DNA of 64,000 bases from Haematobia irritans (GCF_050003625.1 NC_134398.1:60101641-60165640); one strand, 5' to 3'; counted from the stretch's first letter, positions 35,537 through 47,558 are shown. Program-made: numbers and translations. Notes: generated from the letters alone by a model not told the origin.

Positions 35537-36677
35537 TCATATGTCTACAATATCGTTATTGAGAAAAAAGAAATAATTTCATATATTGAACTTATGAAAA
35601 ATAATATTTTCTTACCAAATATTATTTTGTTGTCCATTTCAACGTTGTACATACTCTGTTCAAGATGATATTTTTAATTTCACATAAAAAATCAGTAAAA
35701 TGTTTGTGTTAATCTCATTAGCCACTTAAGTGTTTTCGCATGCTTTAACCGACAACATATCAGTGCGGCTTTAAATTTTAAATTGGAATTAGTGTTTGCC
35801 TTTCTATACAAAAAAATCTAAATTGGGTAAAACATAAAATTTTTATACTGATATGTAAGTTTGCAGAACCATAAAGTGCTACAAATGTAATTGAATTGTT
35901 TTGTTTTGTTTTTTCATGCGTTGTCATTAAGGTCGTCGTAATTGTTGAACAATTTTTGATATAGTTAATGACCTGAACATAAGAACGAATAATACAAATT
36001 GCATTTATTCACATAGAGAGGCAAATATCGAAAACAAGACATGACAAATGGCCTTGCAAATATGCTCCAATTGCAACCAAATAATAATTAATCTTAATTA
36101 TAGAATAGAATGTCAAGCTAGCACTTTAAATAGACGAAATAAGAGCACTTTAGTCAAGCAGAAAAAAAAACTTCGATTGATTAGGAATTCAATTGTATGC
36201 AATTTTTTGGTAAGTATGTTTTAAATATATTTATTAAAAACCATTACAATTTAATAATAAATTATCTAAAACTTTAATCACAAACATTATCGTTATTGAA
36301 CACGTAAAGTAATATGCATACATAATATCAATTAACATCAAAGGAAATTTTAGAATTTTACCATATGTTTAAGCTATCAGACCTAAGGTTATTTTCCGCA
36401 AATAAAAAGACTTTATTGCATTTTTCCCACCGTTTCGACAATTGTTTGTTGTCTTCTTCAGGGGAATTCGTAATATTGTTTTAACTTAAGTTACATTGAA
36501 TTACAGTATACACGAAACATATAAAACAACATAAAACATAAATTAAAACTAATATCACAGCCGGGAAATTGTCCGATGTCAATGAAGCCAACTCCGTTTC
36601 CATTGTAATATCTCTTAACTTTTTAAAAAGAAATGCAATGTACTTGCACGGCATAGGATCTGAAGAACTGATATATA
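35537..36677. other. Unassigned spacer
   Basis: AT-rich, no gene found. A 66-codon minus frame at 36481-36681 is hydrophobic but has no supporting signal. A notable stem-loop lies at 36428-36472. Confidence 0.45.
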
Positions 36678-37999
36678 ACAAGTAAGGAAAGTCTAAAGTC
36701 GGGCGTGGCCGACTATATTATATCCTGCACCACTTTGTAGATCTAAATTTTCGATACCATATCACATCCGTCAAATATTTTGGGGGCTATATATAAATGT
36801 TTGTCCCAAATACATACATTTAAATATCACTCGATCTGGACAGAATTTGATAGACTTCTACAAAATCTATAGACTCAAAATTTAAGTCGGCTAATGCACT
36901 AAGGTGGAACACAATGTTAGTAAAAAAATATGGGAAACATTTAAATCTGAAGCAATTTTAAGGAAACTTCGCAAAAGTTTATTTATGATTTATCGCTCGA
37001 TATATATGTATTAGAAGTTTAGGAAAATTAGAGTCATTTTTACAACTTTTCGACTAAGCGGTGGCGATTTTACAAGGAAAATGTTGGTATTTTGACCATT
37101 TTTGTCGAAATCGGAAAAACATATATATGGGAGCTATATCTAAATCTGAACCGATTTCAACCAAATTTGGCACACATAGCTACAATGCTAATTCTACTCC
37201 CAGCGCAAAATTTCAACTAAATCGGAGTTAAAAATTGGCCTCTGTGGTCATATGAGTGTAAACCGGGCGAAAGCTATATATGGGAGATATATCTAAATCT
37301 GAACCGATTTCAATAAAATTTGACACACTTGACTACACTACTAATTGTACTCCTAGTGCAAAATTTCAACCAAATTGGGGTAAAACTCTGGCTTCTGGGA
37401 CCGTATTAGTCCATAATGGGCGAAAGATATATATGGGAGCTATATCTAAATCTGAACCGATTTCAATAAAATTTGGCACACTTGACTACACTACTAATTG
37501 TACTCCTAGTGCAAAATTTCAACCAAATTGGGGTAAAACTCTGGCTTCTGGGACCGTATTAGTCCATATCGGGCGAAAGATATATTTTAATAGAATTTGG
37601 CACGCTTGACTATAGTACTAATTGTTTTTCTTGTGCAAAGTTGTAAGCAAATTAGGTTAAAACTCTGGCTTCTGTGGCCATATAAGTACATATCGGGCGA
37701 TATATATATATATGGGAGCTATATCTAAACCTGGACCGATTTCTTCCTAAATCAATAGGGTTCTATTCTGAGCCAAAACACATACTTGTGCCAAATTTGA
37801 AGTCGATTGGACTAAAACTGCGACCTAGACTTTGATTACAAAATGTGTTCACGGACAGACGGACAGGGCTATATCGACTCAGGGGCCCACCCTGAGCATT
37901 TTTGCCAAAGACACCATGTGTCTATCTCGTCTCCTTCTGGGTGTTGCAAACATATGCACTTACTTATAATACCCTGTTCCACAGTGTGGCGCAGGGTAT
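36678..37999 (+). mobile_element. Mini-me-like element, family A, single copy
   Basis: Begins ACAAGTAAGGAAAGTCTAAA and ends CCACAGTGTGGCGCAGGGTA. From 36926 it matches the unit at 1174 onward, with four subrepeats and a tail that includes ACGGACAGACGGACAGGGCT. It probably shows the undivided element from which the array at 1-3261 was amplified. The 109-residue frame at 37280-37609 is two translated subrepeats. Confidence 0.75.
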
Positions 38000-39981
38000 A
38001 AAAATGCGGATAATTGAATCGATAATATTTGAAAAAAATATTGTCAGTAGTTTTTCTTAAACCTCTGCGATAGTATGACTGATCTCATCCTCCAAGGCTT
38101 TTAACCATTCTATTCGTATGTCTTTTATCAGCGATCAAAGATTTACTACCGATTTAGTCCTATGTTTTTTCACTATGTCACTTTAAACAAGTTTTAGAAC
38201 ATTTTAATTTTGAACAAATAAATGTAAAAAATGTAGCAAAAAAACAATAAAAATAAAATTACATCTTAGCAGAGATTTGGATCTGTTCCATTTTGAATTT
38301 TGATAAGATTTTGTATGTTAAGTGAATCATCAATTATGCTTAGTTTAAATGAAAAAATATATTATTAGAGAATAACATAAAAACTATGAATAACATAAAA
38401 ACCAAAATAAAATAATTATATATTTTGAATCATTTAACTTATCACAGCTCCAATTGTACAAGTTTGTTCGTCATCTCAATACCTTGCATTCAAGTACCAA
38501 TAATATAATCGGACATTTCTAGCTCGAGATATGATTTGTTTAGTGAAAAAAGGCCGAAAAACTAAAAATAACGGGATATTTCAAACTAGATAAGAAAAGT
38601 CAACTATCATCAAACGTACATGACAAAAATTTTATTTTGTAAACTAGTGTAATTGGAGACGATCCACACTTAAGGATCACAAAATGGAGATCCAAACTAC
38701 TTTCTTGCAGGCTAATTAATTGTTAATTGTTTACTCAAAAGAAAAGTCAATGGCAAAAGATTAATTAAATCAATTATATTTTAATTTTTAAATAAAAATT
38801 GATTTCGTGATTGAAGCCAAAAAATAGTTCATTCATTATAAGTTCATGTGAAATTCACCGTTTCTAGTTCAATTTTAAACCACTTCTGGTTGTAAATGTA
38901 GAATTTTCAATTTGTTTTTGTGAGATGTATTTGGGCAATTCGTTCACAAAAAAATATACAAAGTTAGAATTTAAACAATAAACCAATAACTTTAAATAAT
39001 TGTGATTGTAAGGAACAGTATTTGCTGAACATTGAAGTAAATATAATGCATTTTTATTCAGTAACTAAGATACATATATAGCCTTATTTCATTGTTAACT
39101 GAGAGCATAAATTTTGAAAGCATCATCTAACCCGAAACACGTGATGTTATTCATATTTTTATTCACGAAATGTCATATAAATACATTTCAAATAAAAACA
39201 ACTATGTTCATACTTTCCAAAACAAAAGCTATATTTTAATCATCTTCTTTAAGTGGGACCACTTTGACAATGGTCCAAAGTCAAGTTCATTGACAAAAAG
39301 ATTTCGATTGTTTTTACTTCGACAAATTTGGTTTGGAACACATGGCGGTTATGCAGCTTTTTATATGATTCGATTATAAATTCCAAGCATCTATATGGTA
39401 TATGAAGAATTGTCAATATTTGATAACAAGAAAAAAACAAACATTTTAAAATCACTAAAACAAACATTCGACAAACAAAAACTTTTACTTAAACATTCAA
39501 TAAATCTATAAAAACAAAATAAAAAAACTGGAAATCAGGTAGCCGGTTGGATGTCAAACAGCACCAGTTTGTGCATGGCGAAAAAAGTAAAATTTAATGC
39601 GATCTTAACAAATCAGCTAGTTATCCAGGTATTATTTGCAATCGAATGGAAAAACAGTGGGATTTTTATGATTGCGTTAAATTTTTTTTGGGGGGAAATG
39701 TTGATTAGAAATCTCATTACCAAATAACCTTGCAATTTGCTTTATACAAAATTTCTACAAAATTGGTAACAAATTACTATTAAATGGAAATCGGGATTGC
39801 TTTTGCACGGGCATGTCCTATGAGGAAAGTATTTCTCTGCACCATTACCTGTAGCTCAATTGTAAGCGTCGACGAGATGTGAGCATCCAAAGAGGTTTAG
39901 ATGCTCTGGTATAGGGTAACCGAAACCGTACTGTGATGGTAATCCGTTATTCCCAAGCAAATTGGTAATGCTGGCAGTATG
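38000..39981. other. Unassigned AT-rich region
   Basis: A V-like piece lies near 38696-38840 (AATTAATTG words, GATTTCGTGATTGAAG). The rest shows no family I can name and no convincing coding frame. Confidence 0.4.
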
Positions 39982-40483
39982 CACCGAAAAAAAGTGAACA
40001 GGAAGAAAACTTTCGGTTAATTTTAGAAAATTTTTAATATTTGTAGAAAATTTTAACTAAACAGTATTACAAACGTTGGTATCACGCTGATGAAGTAAAA
40101 ATAAGTAAATATTTTTCGACAAATTCAAGAAAATTTATTAGACATAACAAAGTTTTTTCACTTGTTAAAGAAAATTTTGTAGTTTGAAAGAGAGTTCAAA
40201 ATTGCAAGAATGTCTTTAGTGACATACGAAGTTCATGATGGACGCATTTTTGGTAAAATTTACCAATTTAAAGAAATTCTGAACTATTTTGTGGAAGACA
40301 CGAATTTAGTTAATCTTTATGCTTCATTTGAGTATATTTTTTTTCCTCGGTTTTAATTAATTTAACTAACGTACACAAAAAATTATTAGAGTAAAGGTAA
40401 CTTTCTCCAAACATAATAATTCCATGAACTAAAATAAAGTTAAATTGGCTTTAGTGAAATAGAGAGTTCACTTTTTTTGAGTG
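39982..40483 (+). mobile_element. Z-family MITE, copy Z2
   Basis: Starts CACCGAAAAAAAGTGAACAG after TG, ends TTCACTTTTTTTGAGTG. It matches Z1 through the interior. The right side runs straight into a W fragment, so the right target copy is lost. Confidence 0.72.
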
Positions 40484-40970
40484 AAGAATGAAGTACTACG
40501 CACGAAAATTGAACTAAATTTTACTCCACATTTTGAGATTTCCACAAAGCGTTGTTAAAACCAGGAACTTTTAAGGCCCTGTTGTACTTTTTAACTGCAG
40601 TTCACGAAATTACATCATCTCATAGAAGAAAAAATTAACTAAAAGTAAAGAAGAAAATCATTGGCGCAAAATCATTATCATTTTAACCATACAGTAGTTC
40701 ATTCTTACTATTTTTGGGAATCGTACGAAAATTTCCATTTGTTTTAGTTCATATTGAACTTATGTGTACGGTCATTGAACTTTATACTCACGTTTAGTTC
40801 ATAAAATTTTTGAGACATACTTAAAAAAAGTAAGATTTCATTAAGCTGTGGAAAATTTCGATAAAAATAATAAAATTTAACTATAAACAAATAATTTTTA
40901 TCCAATAAAAATAAGTTAAATTTAGCGTTAGTTTAACTACGGAAATTTTTTTTCTGTGTGGCATACATAT
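40484..40970 (+). mobile_element. W-family MITE fragment, copy W2
   Basis: Picks up inside W (GCACGAAAATTGAACTAAAT) and runs to its end (GGAAATTTTTTTTCTGTGTG). The left end is missing at the join with Z2. Confidence 0.68.
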
Positions 40971-41107
40971 AAGCAGTTTTCAGCTCAACTACTTACCAAG
41001 TTTTTACTGGGTTACCTAATTTTTTGGGACGCAACATTTACATAATAATAAAAAAAATTCTTTAAAATAAAGATATTTTAATTAAAAAACAGTTTGTTAA
41101 AGTCCTA

Positions 41108-43817
41108 CCATGGTGGTCTACGTAGTTAGGTAATATGAGGGAGCCACCGTGGTGCAATGGTTAGCATGCCCGCCTTGCATACACAAGGTCGTGGGTTCGA
41201 TTCCTGCTACGACCGAACACCAAAAAGTTTTTCAGCGGTGGATTATCCCACCTCAGTAATGCAGGTGACATTTCTGAGGGTTTCAAAGCTTCTCTAAGTG
41301 GTTTCACTGGAATGTGGAACGCCGTTCGGACTCGGCTATAAAAAGGAGGTCCCTTGTCATTGAGCTTAACATGGAATCGGGCAGCACTCAGTGATAAGAG
41401 AGAAGTTCACCACTGTGGTATCACAATGGACTGAATAGTCTAAGTGAGCCTGATACATCGGGCTACCACATAACCTAACCTAACCTAACCTAGGTAATAT
41501 GAGGAAATCGTGCAGGAAGCTCTTTAAAAAAGCAAAGTCCACCAGAGCTCCTGTGGATTGGGACGCTTACAAGAAGAATCTGAGAGGATACAAGCGAGAA
41601 CTGAGAAAAGCTCAGCATAACTCTTGGAATGATTACTGCAGCAGCATTGGGAATACGTCCGAGGCTTCCAGACTACGGAAGGTGCTAGCATCCACAAGCT
41701 CCGCTCCAGGGTTCATTAAAACATCGGAGGGCAATTGGACAACGTCCAGTGAGGAGACGCTGGAGGTACTATTGGACACACATTTTCCCGGAAATCAGAC
41801 GGTTGAACCATGCACTGGCGGTGCCACAGTGGCTCAGCGGTCGTTTCCTATCGAGGAAATTGTATCAGAATCTAGAATAAATGGGCTTTAAATAGCTTTG
41901 GATCATTCAAATCCCCCGGACCTGATGGAATTACTCCGGCGGAGTTAAAAGCGGTGGCTGGTTGTCGGCGATATATAAAGGATGTATCAACTTAGCATAT
42001 ATTCCACGACAGTGGAGAGAATCAAAGTCATTTTCATACTTAAAGCGGGAAAAGCCTCTCACTCGAATGCGAAGGATTTCCGACCAATCAGCTTATCATC
42101 ATTCCTACTTAAGACTCTGGAGAGGATGATAGATATTTATCTTAGAACTAGCGTCGATTCAAGTTTGCTCTCGAAACGACAACATGCATACTCGAAGGGC
42201 AGGTCTACTGAGACCGCATTACATGAACTAGTCAGCTTTATTGAAAGCTCACTATCTGTCAAAGAATACACAATCGTGGCGTTTCTAGACATCGAAGGGG
42301 CGTTCAATAACGTCCATCCGAGCTCGATATTAAATGGTTTGACAACTCTGAATGTTGATCCAGGTATACTTAGGCTGTTAGACGAACTTCTAAGGAAGAG
42401 ACGCATTTCAGCCACACTAGGACAAGCAAACATACAAAGGTATGTGAACAGAGGCACTCCTCAAGGAGGAGTTCTATCACCTCTTCTTTGGAATGTTGCT
42501 ATAAACAACCTTCTGGTTTCCATAGAAAAAGAAAGGATACAAGTGGTGGCATACGCAGATGATGTGGCGCTAGCAGTCAGGGGAAAATTCCCATCAACAG
42601 TTAGAGATATTATACAGAGAGCCCTCCGGATGACTGAGAAATGGGCGAAAGATAATGGTCTTGGGGTAAATCCTGCAAAGACAGAACTAGTCATGTACTG
42701 CAAAGATCGCAAAACTCCCACGGTTAGGCCCATTTCCTTAGGGGGTATTGAAATTCCCTTTAGTGAGTGTGCAAAATACCTTGGCGTTATTTTGGACAGG
42801 AAGCTGAACCTTAAGCTTAATATTGAAGAAAGGGCGAGGAAAGCAACGGTAGCTTTATACTCGTGCAAAAAGGCAATAGGGAAAAAGTGGGGACTAAAAC
42901 CAAAAATTGTACATTGGCTATACACGACAGTGGTTAGACCTATAATGCTATATGGTGTTGTAGTCTGGTGGCCGGCACTTCACCAGCCGACAAGTTTAGA
43001 CAAAGTTCAGCGTATGGCGTGCTTGTGTATCTCAGGTGCATTCAGCAAGACAGGAACAAACTCCTGATTACTGTAGTGTTTTTCAGGCTGAAATATTAGC
43101 AATAAGAGAAGTGGTGAATTGGCTGAGAAGTAATGCTCCACGCAATATTGGCATTAATATATACTCAACCTGCAATAAAATCCTTGGACTCTGTGTTCCT
43201 GAAACTCGAAAACGGCCATCGACTGTCGCAAATCTCTCAATGAGATGGCTGAGCAGCACAATATTCACCTAATATGGGTGCCTGGCCACAGGAACATACC
43301 GGGGAACTGCGAAGCAGATGAGCTAGCAAGGCTAGGAACTACCTTACATATTCCAGGGGAACTAGAATCTGTTGGTGTGCCTCTGGCTACCTGCAAGCTC
43401 TTACTGCGTGAGAAGGCTGTCATGATGGCAAATGTTCGATGGGAGAATTGTAAGGGTTGTAACGACACCAAGCAAATATGGCCCCATTTAAACTTAAACC
43501 GCACACTAGATATGCTAGTGTTCTCGAGACGCCAGATTTCACTCCTGATATCTGCTACAACGGGTCGCTGCCTGATAGGCGATTTTGCAAAAACTATTGG
43601 TGCGAAGTATAATGACTATTGTATGAGCTGTCATGATGCGGAGGAAAAGGAATCAATAAAACGCCTCTTGTATGAGTGTCCTGCATTTTGTGTAAGGCGT
43701 AAGCAAATTTTAGTGGCATATAGCTTCAGATTACTGGCTGACCTGGAAAACGTTAACGTTAACTTAAGTCTGCTAATGTTTTTGGAACAATCTGGTTGGT
43801 TCAACAGAAGAAAATAA
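41108..43817 (+). pseudogene. LINE ORF2 pseudogene (reverse transcriptase and RNase H)
   Basis: Read in pieces. Pre-RT (41499-41891): RKSCRKLFKKAKS, then WDAYKKNLRGYKRELRKAQ. A frameshift near 41890 precedes KSPGPDGITPAEL. RT (41982-43065) has FRPISLSSFLLKTLERM, FLDIEGAFNNV, GTPQGGVLSPLLWN and the catalytic YADD (residues at 42552-42563). After ACLCISGAF the frame jumps into RNase H (AEILAIREVVNWL), so the end of RT and the first RNase H Asp region are deleted. A further shift precedes IHLIWVPGHRNIPGN (from 43255). The Cys segment is CMSCHD ... YECPAF. The frame also has a TAG at 41123-41125. An RNase H-bearing ORF2 of this style fits the LOA or I clades; which one is uncertain. Confidence 0.85.
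41141..41490 (+). mobile_element. Full-length SINE inserted in the LINE
   Basis: Complete SINE with A box, B box (GGTTCGATTCC) and CCTAA tail. The 14-mer TAGGTAATATGAGG flanks it (41127-41140, 41491-41504). Removing it restores the LINE frame leading into RKSCRKLF. It is one of the best-preserved copies in the window. Confidence 0.93.
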
Positions 43818-43965
43818 TCGAGAAGGTTCAACGGTTAAAACTAGAAGTGTCCATATGTAATAGGTACTTTTAGTTAATGTGGTATCACAATGGACTGAAT
43901 AATCTAAGTGAGCCTGAATCTTAATCGGGCTGCCACTTTAACCTAACCTAACCTAAAGTCCTATT

Positions 43966-44200
43966 TAGAAAAAAATATTATCTTCAATTACGAAATTAAT
44001 TGATACAATGAATTTTTAATTGAGATTTCTTCATTCACAAAAATTATAGATTCAACATCAATCAAATAAAACAAATAATTGGACCAATTAAAAACTTAAT
44101 TGATATTTTGATATTTAATTTTTGTGATTGGATTTTGATTAATTTAAAAATTTGTTTAAAATTTTAATTGGAAAAATGTTGGTGTTAGTTTATGTTTCGT
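43966..44200 (+). mobile_element. V-family MITE copy, decayed
   Basis: AATTAATTGATACAATGAA and TTTGTGATTGGATT phrases place it in V. The ends are poorly preserved. Confidence 0.55.
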
Positions 44201-44251
44201 CAAAGATGCAAAATCCACAAAATATATCTTAGCCTATATCTGGAGATGTTT

Positions 44252-44412
44252 TTATACCATCCACCATAGGATGGGGGATATATTGACTTTGTCATTCCGT
44301 TTGTAACACATCGTCCGTTGAAATCACGCTAACTTCTGAACGAAACAAGCTTTTTGATGTAGGAGTTTCTACGCAATCGTAGGAGTTTCTACGCAATCCA
44401 TGGTGGAGGGTA
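44252..44412 (-). mobile_element. Family C end fragment
   Basis: ACTTTGTCATTCCGTTTGTA and the ends ATACCATCCACCATAGG / TGGTGGAGGGTA correspond to the reverse of the family C tail at 35460-35536. A 20-bp piece (GTAGGAGTTTCTACGCAATC) is tandemly doubled near 44360-44399. Confidence 0.6.
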
Positions 44413-44595
44413 CATAACAGGTTGGCTGATAAGTCCCCGGTCTGACACATAGATGGCGTCGCTAGTATTAAATGCATATTATTTTTATATAGTACCAACC
44501 TTCAAATGATTCGTGTCAAAATTTGACGTCTGTAAATCAATTAGTTTGTGAGATAGAGCGTCTTTTGTGAAGCAACTTTTGTTATTGTGAAAAAA

Positions 44596-46317
44596 ATGGA
44601 AAAAAAAGAATTTCGTGATTTGATAAAATACTGCTTTCTGAAGGGAAAAGATACGGTGGAAGCAAAAACTTGGCTTGATAATGAGTTTCCGGACTCTGCC
44701 CCACACTGAAAAAAATATCGTCGGTCAAAGATTTCATGTCTTTAAAATAGGAATGCAAGTTTTGCTTAGCATAGAAGACGCATTTCTCTAATATAAAACT
44801 TTTTTCCTTGTCCAAAAGTCGATAAACTTTTCACTGAAGTCGTATTGTCCTTATAATTAAGTGATTTCACTTAAAAATGGGTATCATAACATGAAAGAAA
44901 AAATGTTTCGGATAAGGTCAACTTGACTTTAATAATTCAGAAAAAAAAGACAACAAATTTAAAGACAATTTCATTAAATTTGAAATTGTCTTTAAATTTG
45001 TTGTCTTTTTTCATCTTGACTACAAAGCAAAAAATCGTTCAAATATATCACATGTTTTTCAACACTTTATTTCAAAGACTTTTTTACTTGAAACATAGCA
45101 TAATTTCTACTGGAAGTCGAGTCTTAATTTAATAAATAAAGTTGTCGTTAACTCGTTTTTAAAGGACTTTGATAGCATATGAAGAAAAAAGCTGAAAAAG
45201 CGAAAAATTAAAATTGGCTTCCTAGAAGCAAGAACACAAAACCTAAATTTAAAAGAGAATTATGTCTTAAAAGTATCCTTACTTGTATTCTCTGCTTCTT
45301 TGGCTCGGAATCAATACCAAAATTTTTAAAGTAAAGACAAAATCTTTGGAACCGGGCATGCTTTTTTTTCAGTACAGGGAAATCAACAATAATTGATTGG
45401 TATACAAAATTCAAGCGTGGTGAAATGAGCACGGAGGACGGTGAACGCAGTGGACGCCCGAAAGAGGTGGTTACCAACGAAAACATCAAAAAAATCCACA
45501 AAATGATTTTGAATGACCGTAAAATGAAGTTGATCGAGATAGCAGAGGCCTTAAAGATATCAAAGGAACGTGTTGGTCATATCATTCATCAATATTTGGA
45601 TATGCGGAAGCTCTGTGCAAAATGGGTGCCGCGCGAGCTCACATTTGGCCAAAAACAACAACGTGTTGATGATTCTGAGCAGTGTTTGCATCTGTTAACT
45701 CGTAATACACCCGAGTTTTTCCGTCGATATGTGACAATGGGTGAAACATGGCTCCATCACTACACTCCTGAGTCCAATCGACAGTCGGCTGAGTGGACAG
45801 CGACCGGTGAACCGTCTCCGAAGCGTGGAAAGACTCAAAAGTCCGCTGGCAAAGCAATGGCCTGTGTTTTTTGGGATGCGCATGGAATAATTTTTATCGA
45901 TTATCTTGAGAAGGGAAAACCCATCAACAGTGACTACTATATATGGCGTTATTGGAGCGTTTGAAGGTCGAAATCGCGGCAAAACGGTCCCATATGAAGA
46001 AGAAAAAAGTGTTGTTCCACCAAGACAACGCACCGTGCCACAAGTCATTGAGAACGATGGCAAAAATTCATGAATTGGGTTTCGAATTGCTTCCCCACCC
46101 ACCGTATTCTCCAGATCTGGCCCCCAGCGACTTTTTCTTGTTCTCAGACCTCAAAAGGATGCTCGCAGGGAAAAAATTTGGCTGCAATGAAGAGGTGATC
46201 GCCGAAACTGGGGCCTATTTTGAGGCAAAACCGAAGGAGTACTACCAAAACGGTATCAAAAAATTGGAAGGTCGTTATAATCGTTGTATCGCTCTTGAAG
46301 GGAACTATGTTGAATAA
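44596..46317 (+). pseudogene. Mariner transposase pseudogene, copy A (Himar1-like)
   Basis: Starts at ATG 44596 (MEKKEFRDLIKYCFLKG), is interrupted by the X MITE after ...EFPDSAP, and resumes at 45377 with STIIDWYTKFKRGEMST. The domain order is an N-terminal double helix-turn-helix, WVPRELT linker, then the catalytic core. Two lesions kill it: the first catalytic residue is Gly (YVTMGETW where family members have MDETW, at about 45736-45747), and two extra bases near 45938 shift the frame after NSDYY. The second Asp (HQDNAPCHKS) and third (SPDLAPSDFF) are intact, with 34 residues between them (DD34D). It ends LEGRYNRCIALEGNYVE. Confidence 0.93.
44704..45374 (+). mobile_element. X-family MITE, copy X2, inside mariner A
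   Basis: Starts CACTGAAAAAAATATCGTC, ends CATGCTTTTTTTTCAGTA. CA lies on both sides (44702-44703, 45375-45376). Rejoining the mariner with a single CA restores the transposase codons across the site, confirming the duplication. Confidence 0.88.
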
Positions 46318-46385
46318 TAAAAACGAATTTTGACAAAAAAAATGTGTTTTTCTTTGTTAGACCGGGGACTTATCAGCCAACCTTA

Positions 46386-46566
46386 TTCGTCAACAAATTC
46401 AAGAAAATTTATTAGACATACTTATTATTTTTTTTTCGCTTGTTTAAAATAATTTCGTAGTTTGGAGGAATAAATTTAAGTTCGAAATTGCAAAAATAAA
46501 AAAATTAAATTCTGAACTATTTTGTGGGAGACACGAATTTAGCAAATCCTTATGCTTCATTTCTAT
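46386..46566 (+). mobile_element. Z-family MITE fragment
   Basis: CAACAAATTCAAGAAAATTT and TTTGTGGGAGACACGAATTT match the middle of Z2. The left part is missing at the mariner edge. Confidence 0.6.
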
Positions 46567-46586
46567 ATAAGTTTTACCCTTTATTA

Positions 46587-47173
46587 CACTGAAAAAAAGT
46601 GAACCCACCAGGTAGGAAACTTTTGGTTGATTTTAGAAAATTTAGATTATCTTTCGAAAATTTTAACTAAACAATATTACAAACGCTGACACCACGCCGA
46701 TATCACAAAAATAAGTAAATATTCTTCAACAAAAGTTCAAAATTTCAAGAATGTCTTTAATGTCATACGAAGTATGAACTATTTTGTGAGAAGTACGAAT
46801 TTAGTAAATCTTTAGGCTTGATTTGTGTATAATTTTCCCCAATTTTTAGTTCTTTTAACCCTCTAATGCCCCAGATTTTTTTGCCAGCTGATTAAATATT
46901 CAATGTTAACGATATAAAAGCAAGAAAACTAGGTTTATATGGTTAATTTTAGTATATGCTGCAAAGCCTCATGAACAGTTTTAACTAAGTTTTATTTTTA
47001 TTTTAGCCACTTTTGTTGTCTTAAAGCGTGTTTTACTAAAAGCCTAAAGGCGGTATTGGGCGTACGCAAAAAATGATTAGAGTAAAGAAAAATTGCACCA
47101 AATATAATAATTCCATGAACTAAAATAGAGTTGAATTGGCTTTAGTGAAATAGAGAGATCACTTTTTTGAGTG
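46587..47173 (+). mobile_element. Z-family MITE, copy Z3
   Basis: Starts CACTGAAAAAAAGTGAACCC, ends ATCACTTTTTTGAGTG, with TA on both sides (46585-46586, 47174-47175). A segment at about 46858-47060 (TTTTAACCCTCTAATGCCCC) is absent from Z1 and Z2 and may be an insertion. Confidence 0.72.
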
Positions 47174-47175
47174 TA

Positions 47176-47304
47176 CTTCATTTAACTAATATACGCAAAA
47201 ATTTATTAAAGTCAAGAAAACTTTCTCAAAACATAATAATTCCGCGAACTAAAATAAAATTAAATTGGATTTAGTGTCATATAGGTTCACTCTTTTTTTG
47301 AGTG
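47176..47304 (+). mobile_element. Z-family MITE 3' fragment
   Basis: A second copy of the Z 3' end (AAACTTTCTCAAAACATAAT ... TTTTTTTGAGTG) directly after Z3. Confidence 0.6.
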
Positions 47305-47405
47305 TATGTCACACGAAAATGAATTTGCCTCCCGTATGCTTTTTTGGCAAATTTTCCATCTTGGAAAATGAATATACAGTCATTTTTCAAAAAAAAAAAA
47401 CTTAC

Positions 47406-47558
47406 ATCACTTGTATTGGTTTTTATTTCGATTGAGTTCAGGCCACCAGAAGCCGCAGCAATTAAACTACTGTAAATGGCTTTTTTGGTATCATTGTTAG
47501 TGTGATGACTCGAATGGAGATGTAGAGCATCGATCTGCCTGGTAACATACATGCCCAT
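47406..47558 (-). CDS. Candidate first coding exon of an unidentified gene
   Basis: On the minus strand, ATG at 47558 opens 51 codons (starts MGMYVTRQIDALHLHSSHHT, ends KTNTSD) that run exactly to a strong splice donor, GAT|GTAAGT, at 47405-47400. Codon use is more balanced and GC higher than in neighbouring AT-rich DNA. The ATG context (ATCAATGG) is acceptable for a fly. Sequence upstream (47560-48260) shows no transposon family. No acceptor-like AG lies just before the ATG, so this reads as a first coding exon. I do not recognise the peptide and cannot locate a following exon; it may be chance. Confidence 0.35.

Larger units (their letters stand above)
41108..43953 (+). mobile_element. LOA/I-like LINE, 5'-truncated, with RNase H, carrying a SINE
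   Basis: The insertion is bounded by the 10-mer TAAAGTCCTA at 41098-41107 and 43954-43963, a target duplication typical of target-primed reverse transcription. It begins at a PWWS codon block and ends in a CCTAA-repeat tail. It encodes the last part of an ORF2: pre-RT region, reverse transcriptase, a partial RNase H and a C-terminal Cys-rich segment. The tail, GTGGTATCACAATGGACTGA to TCGGGCTGCCAC plus CCTAACC repeats, is the same as the local SINE tail. A SINE sits at 41141-41490. Confidence 0.88.
44417..46383 (+). mobile_element. Himar1-like mariner, copy A, with an X MITE inside
   Basis: Left terminus ACAGGTTGGCTGATAAGTCC at 44417, right terminus GGACTTATCAGCCAACCT ending 46383 (the last two bases, GT, are missing). 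TA lies on each side (44415-44416, 46384-46385). Without the 671-bp X MITE (44704-45374) and its duplicated CA it is about 1.29 kb, a full-length mariner. Sequence of both ends and transposase matches the Himar1 type known from the horn fly. Confidence 0.93.

Noticed and set aside
42461..42925. 154-residue minus frame opposite the reverse transcriptase
   Set aside because: Antisense shadow of the LINE RT with YADD on the plus strand.
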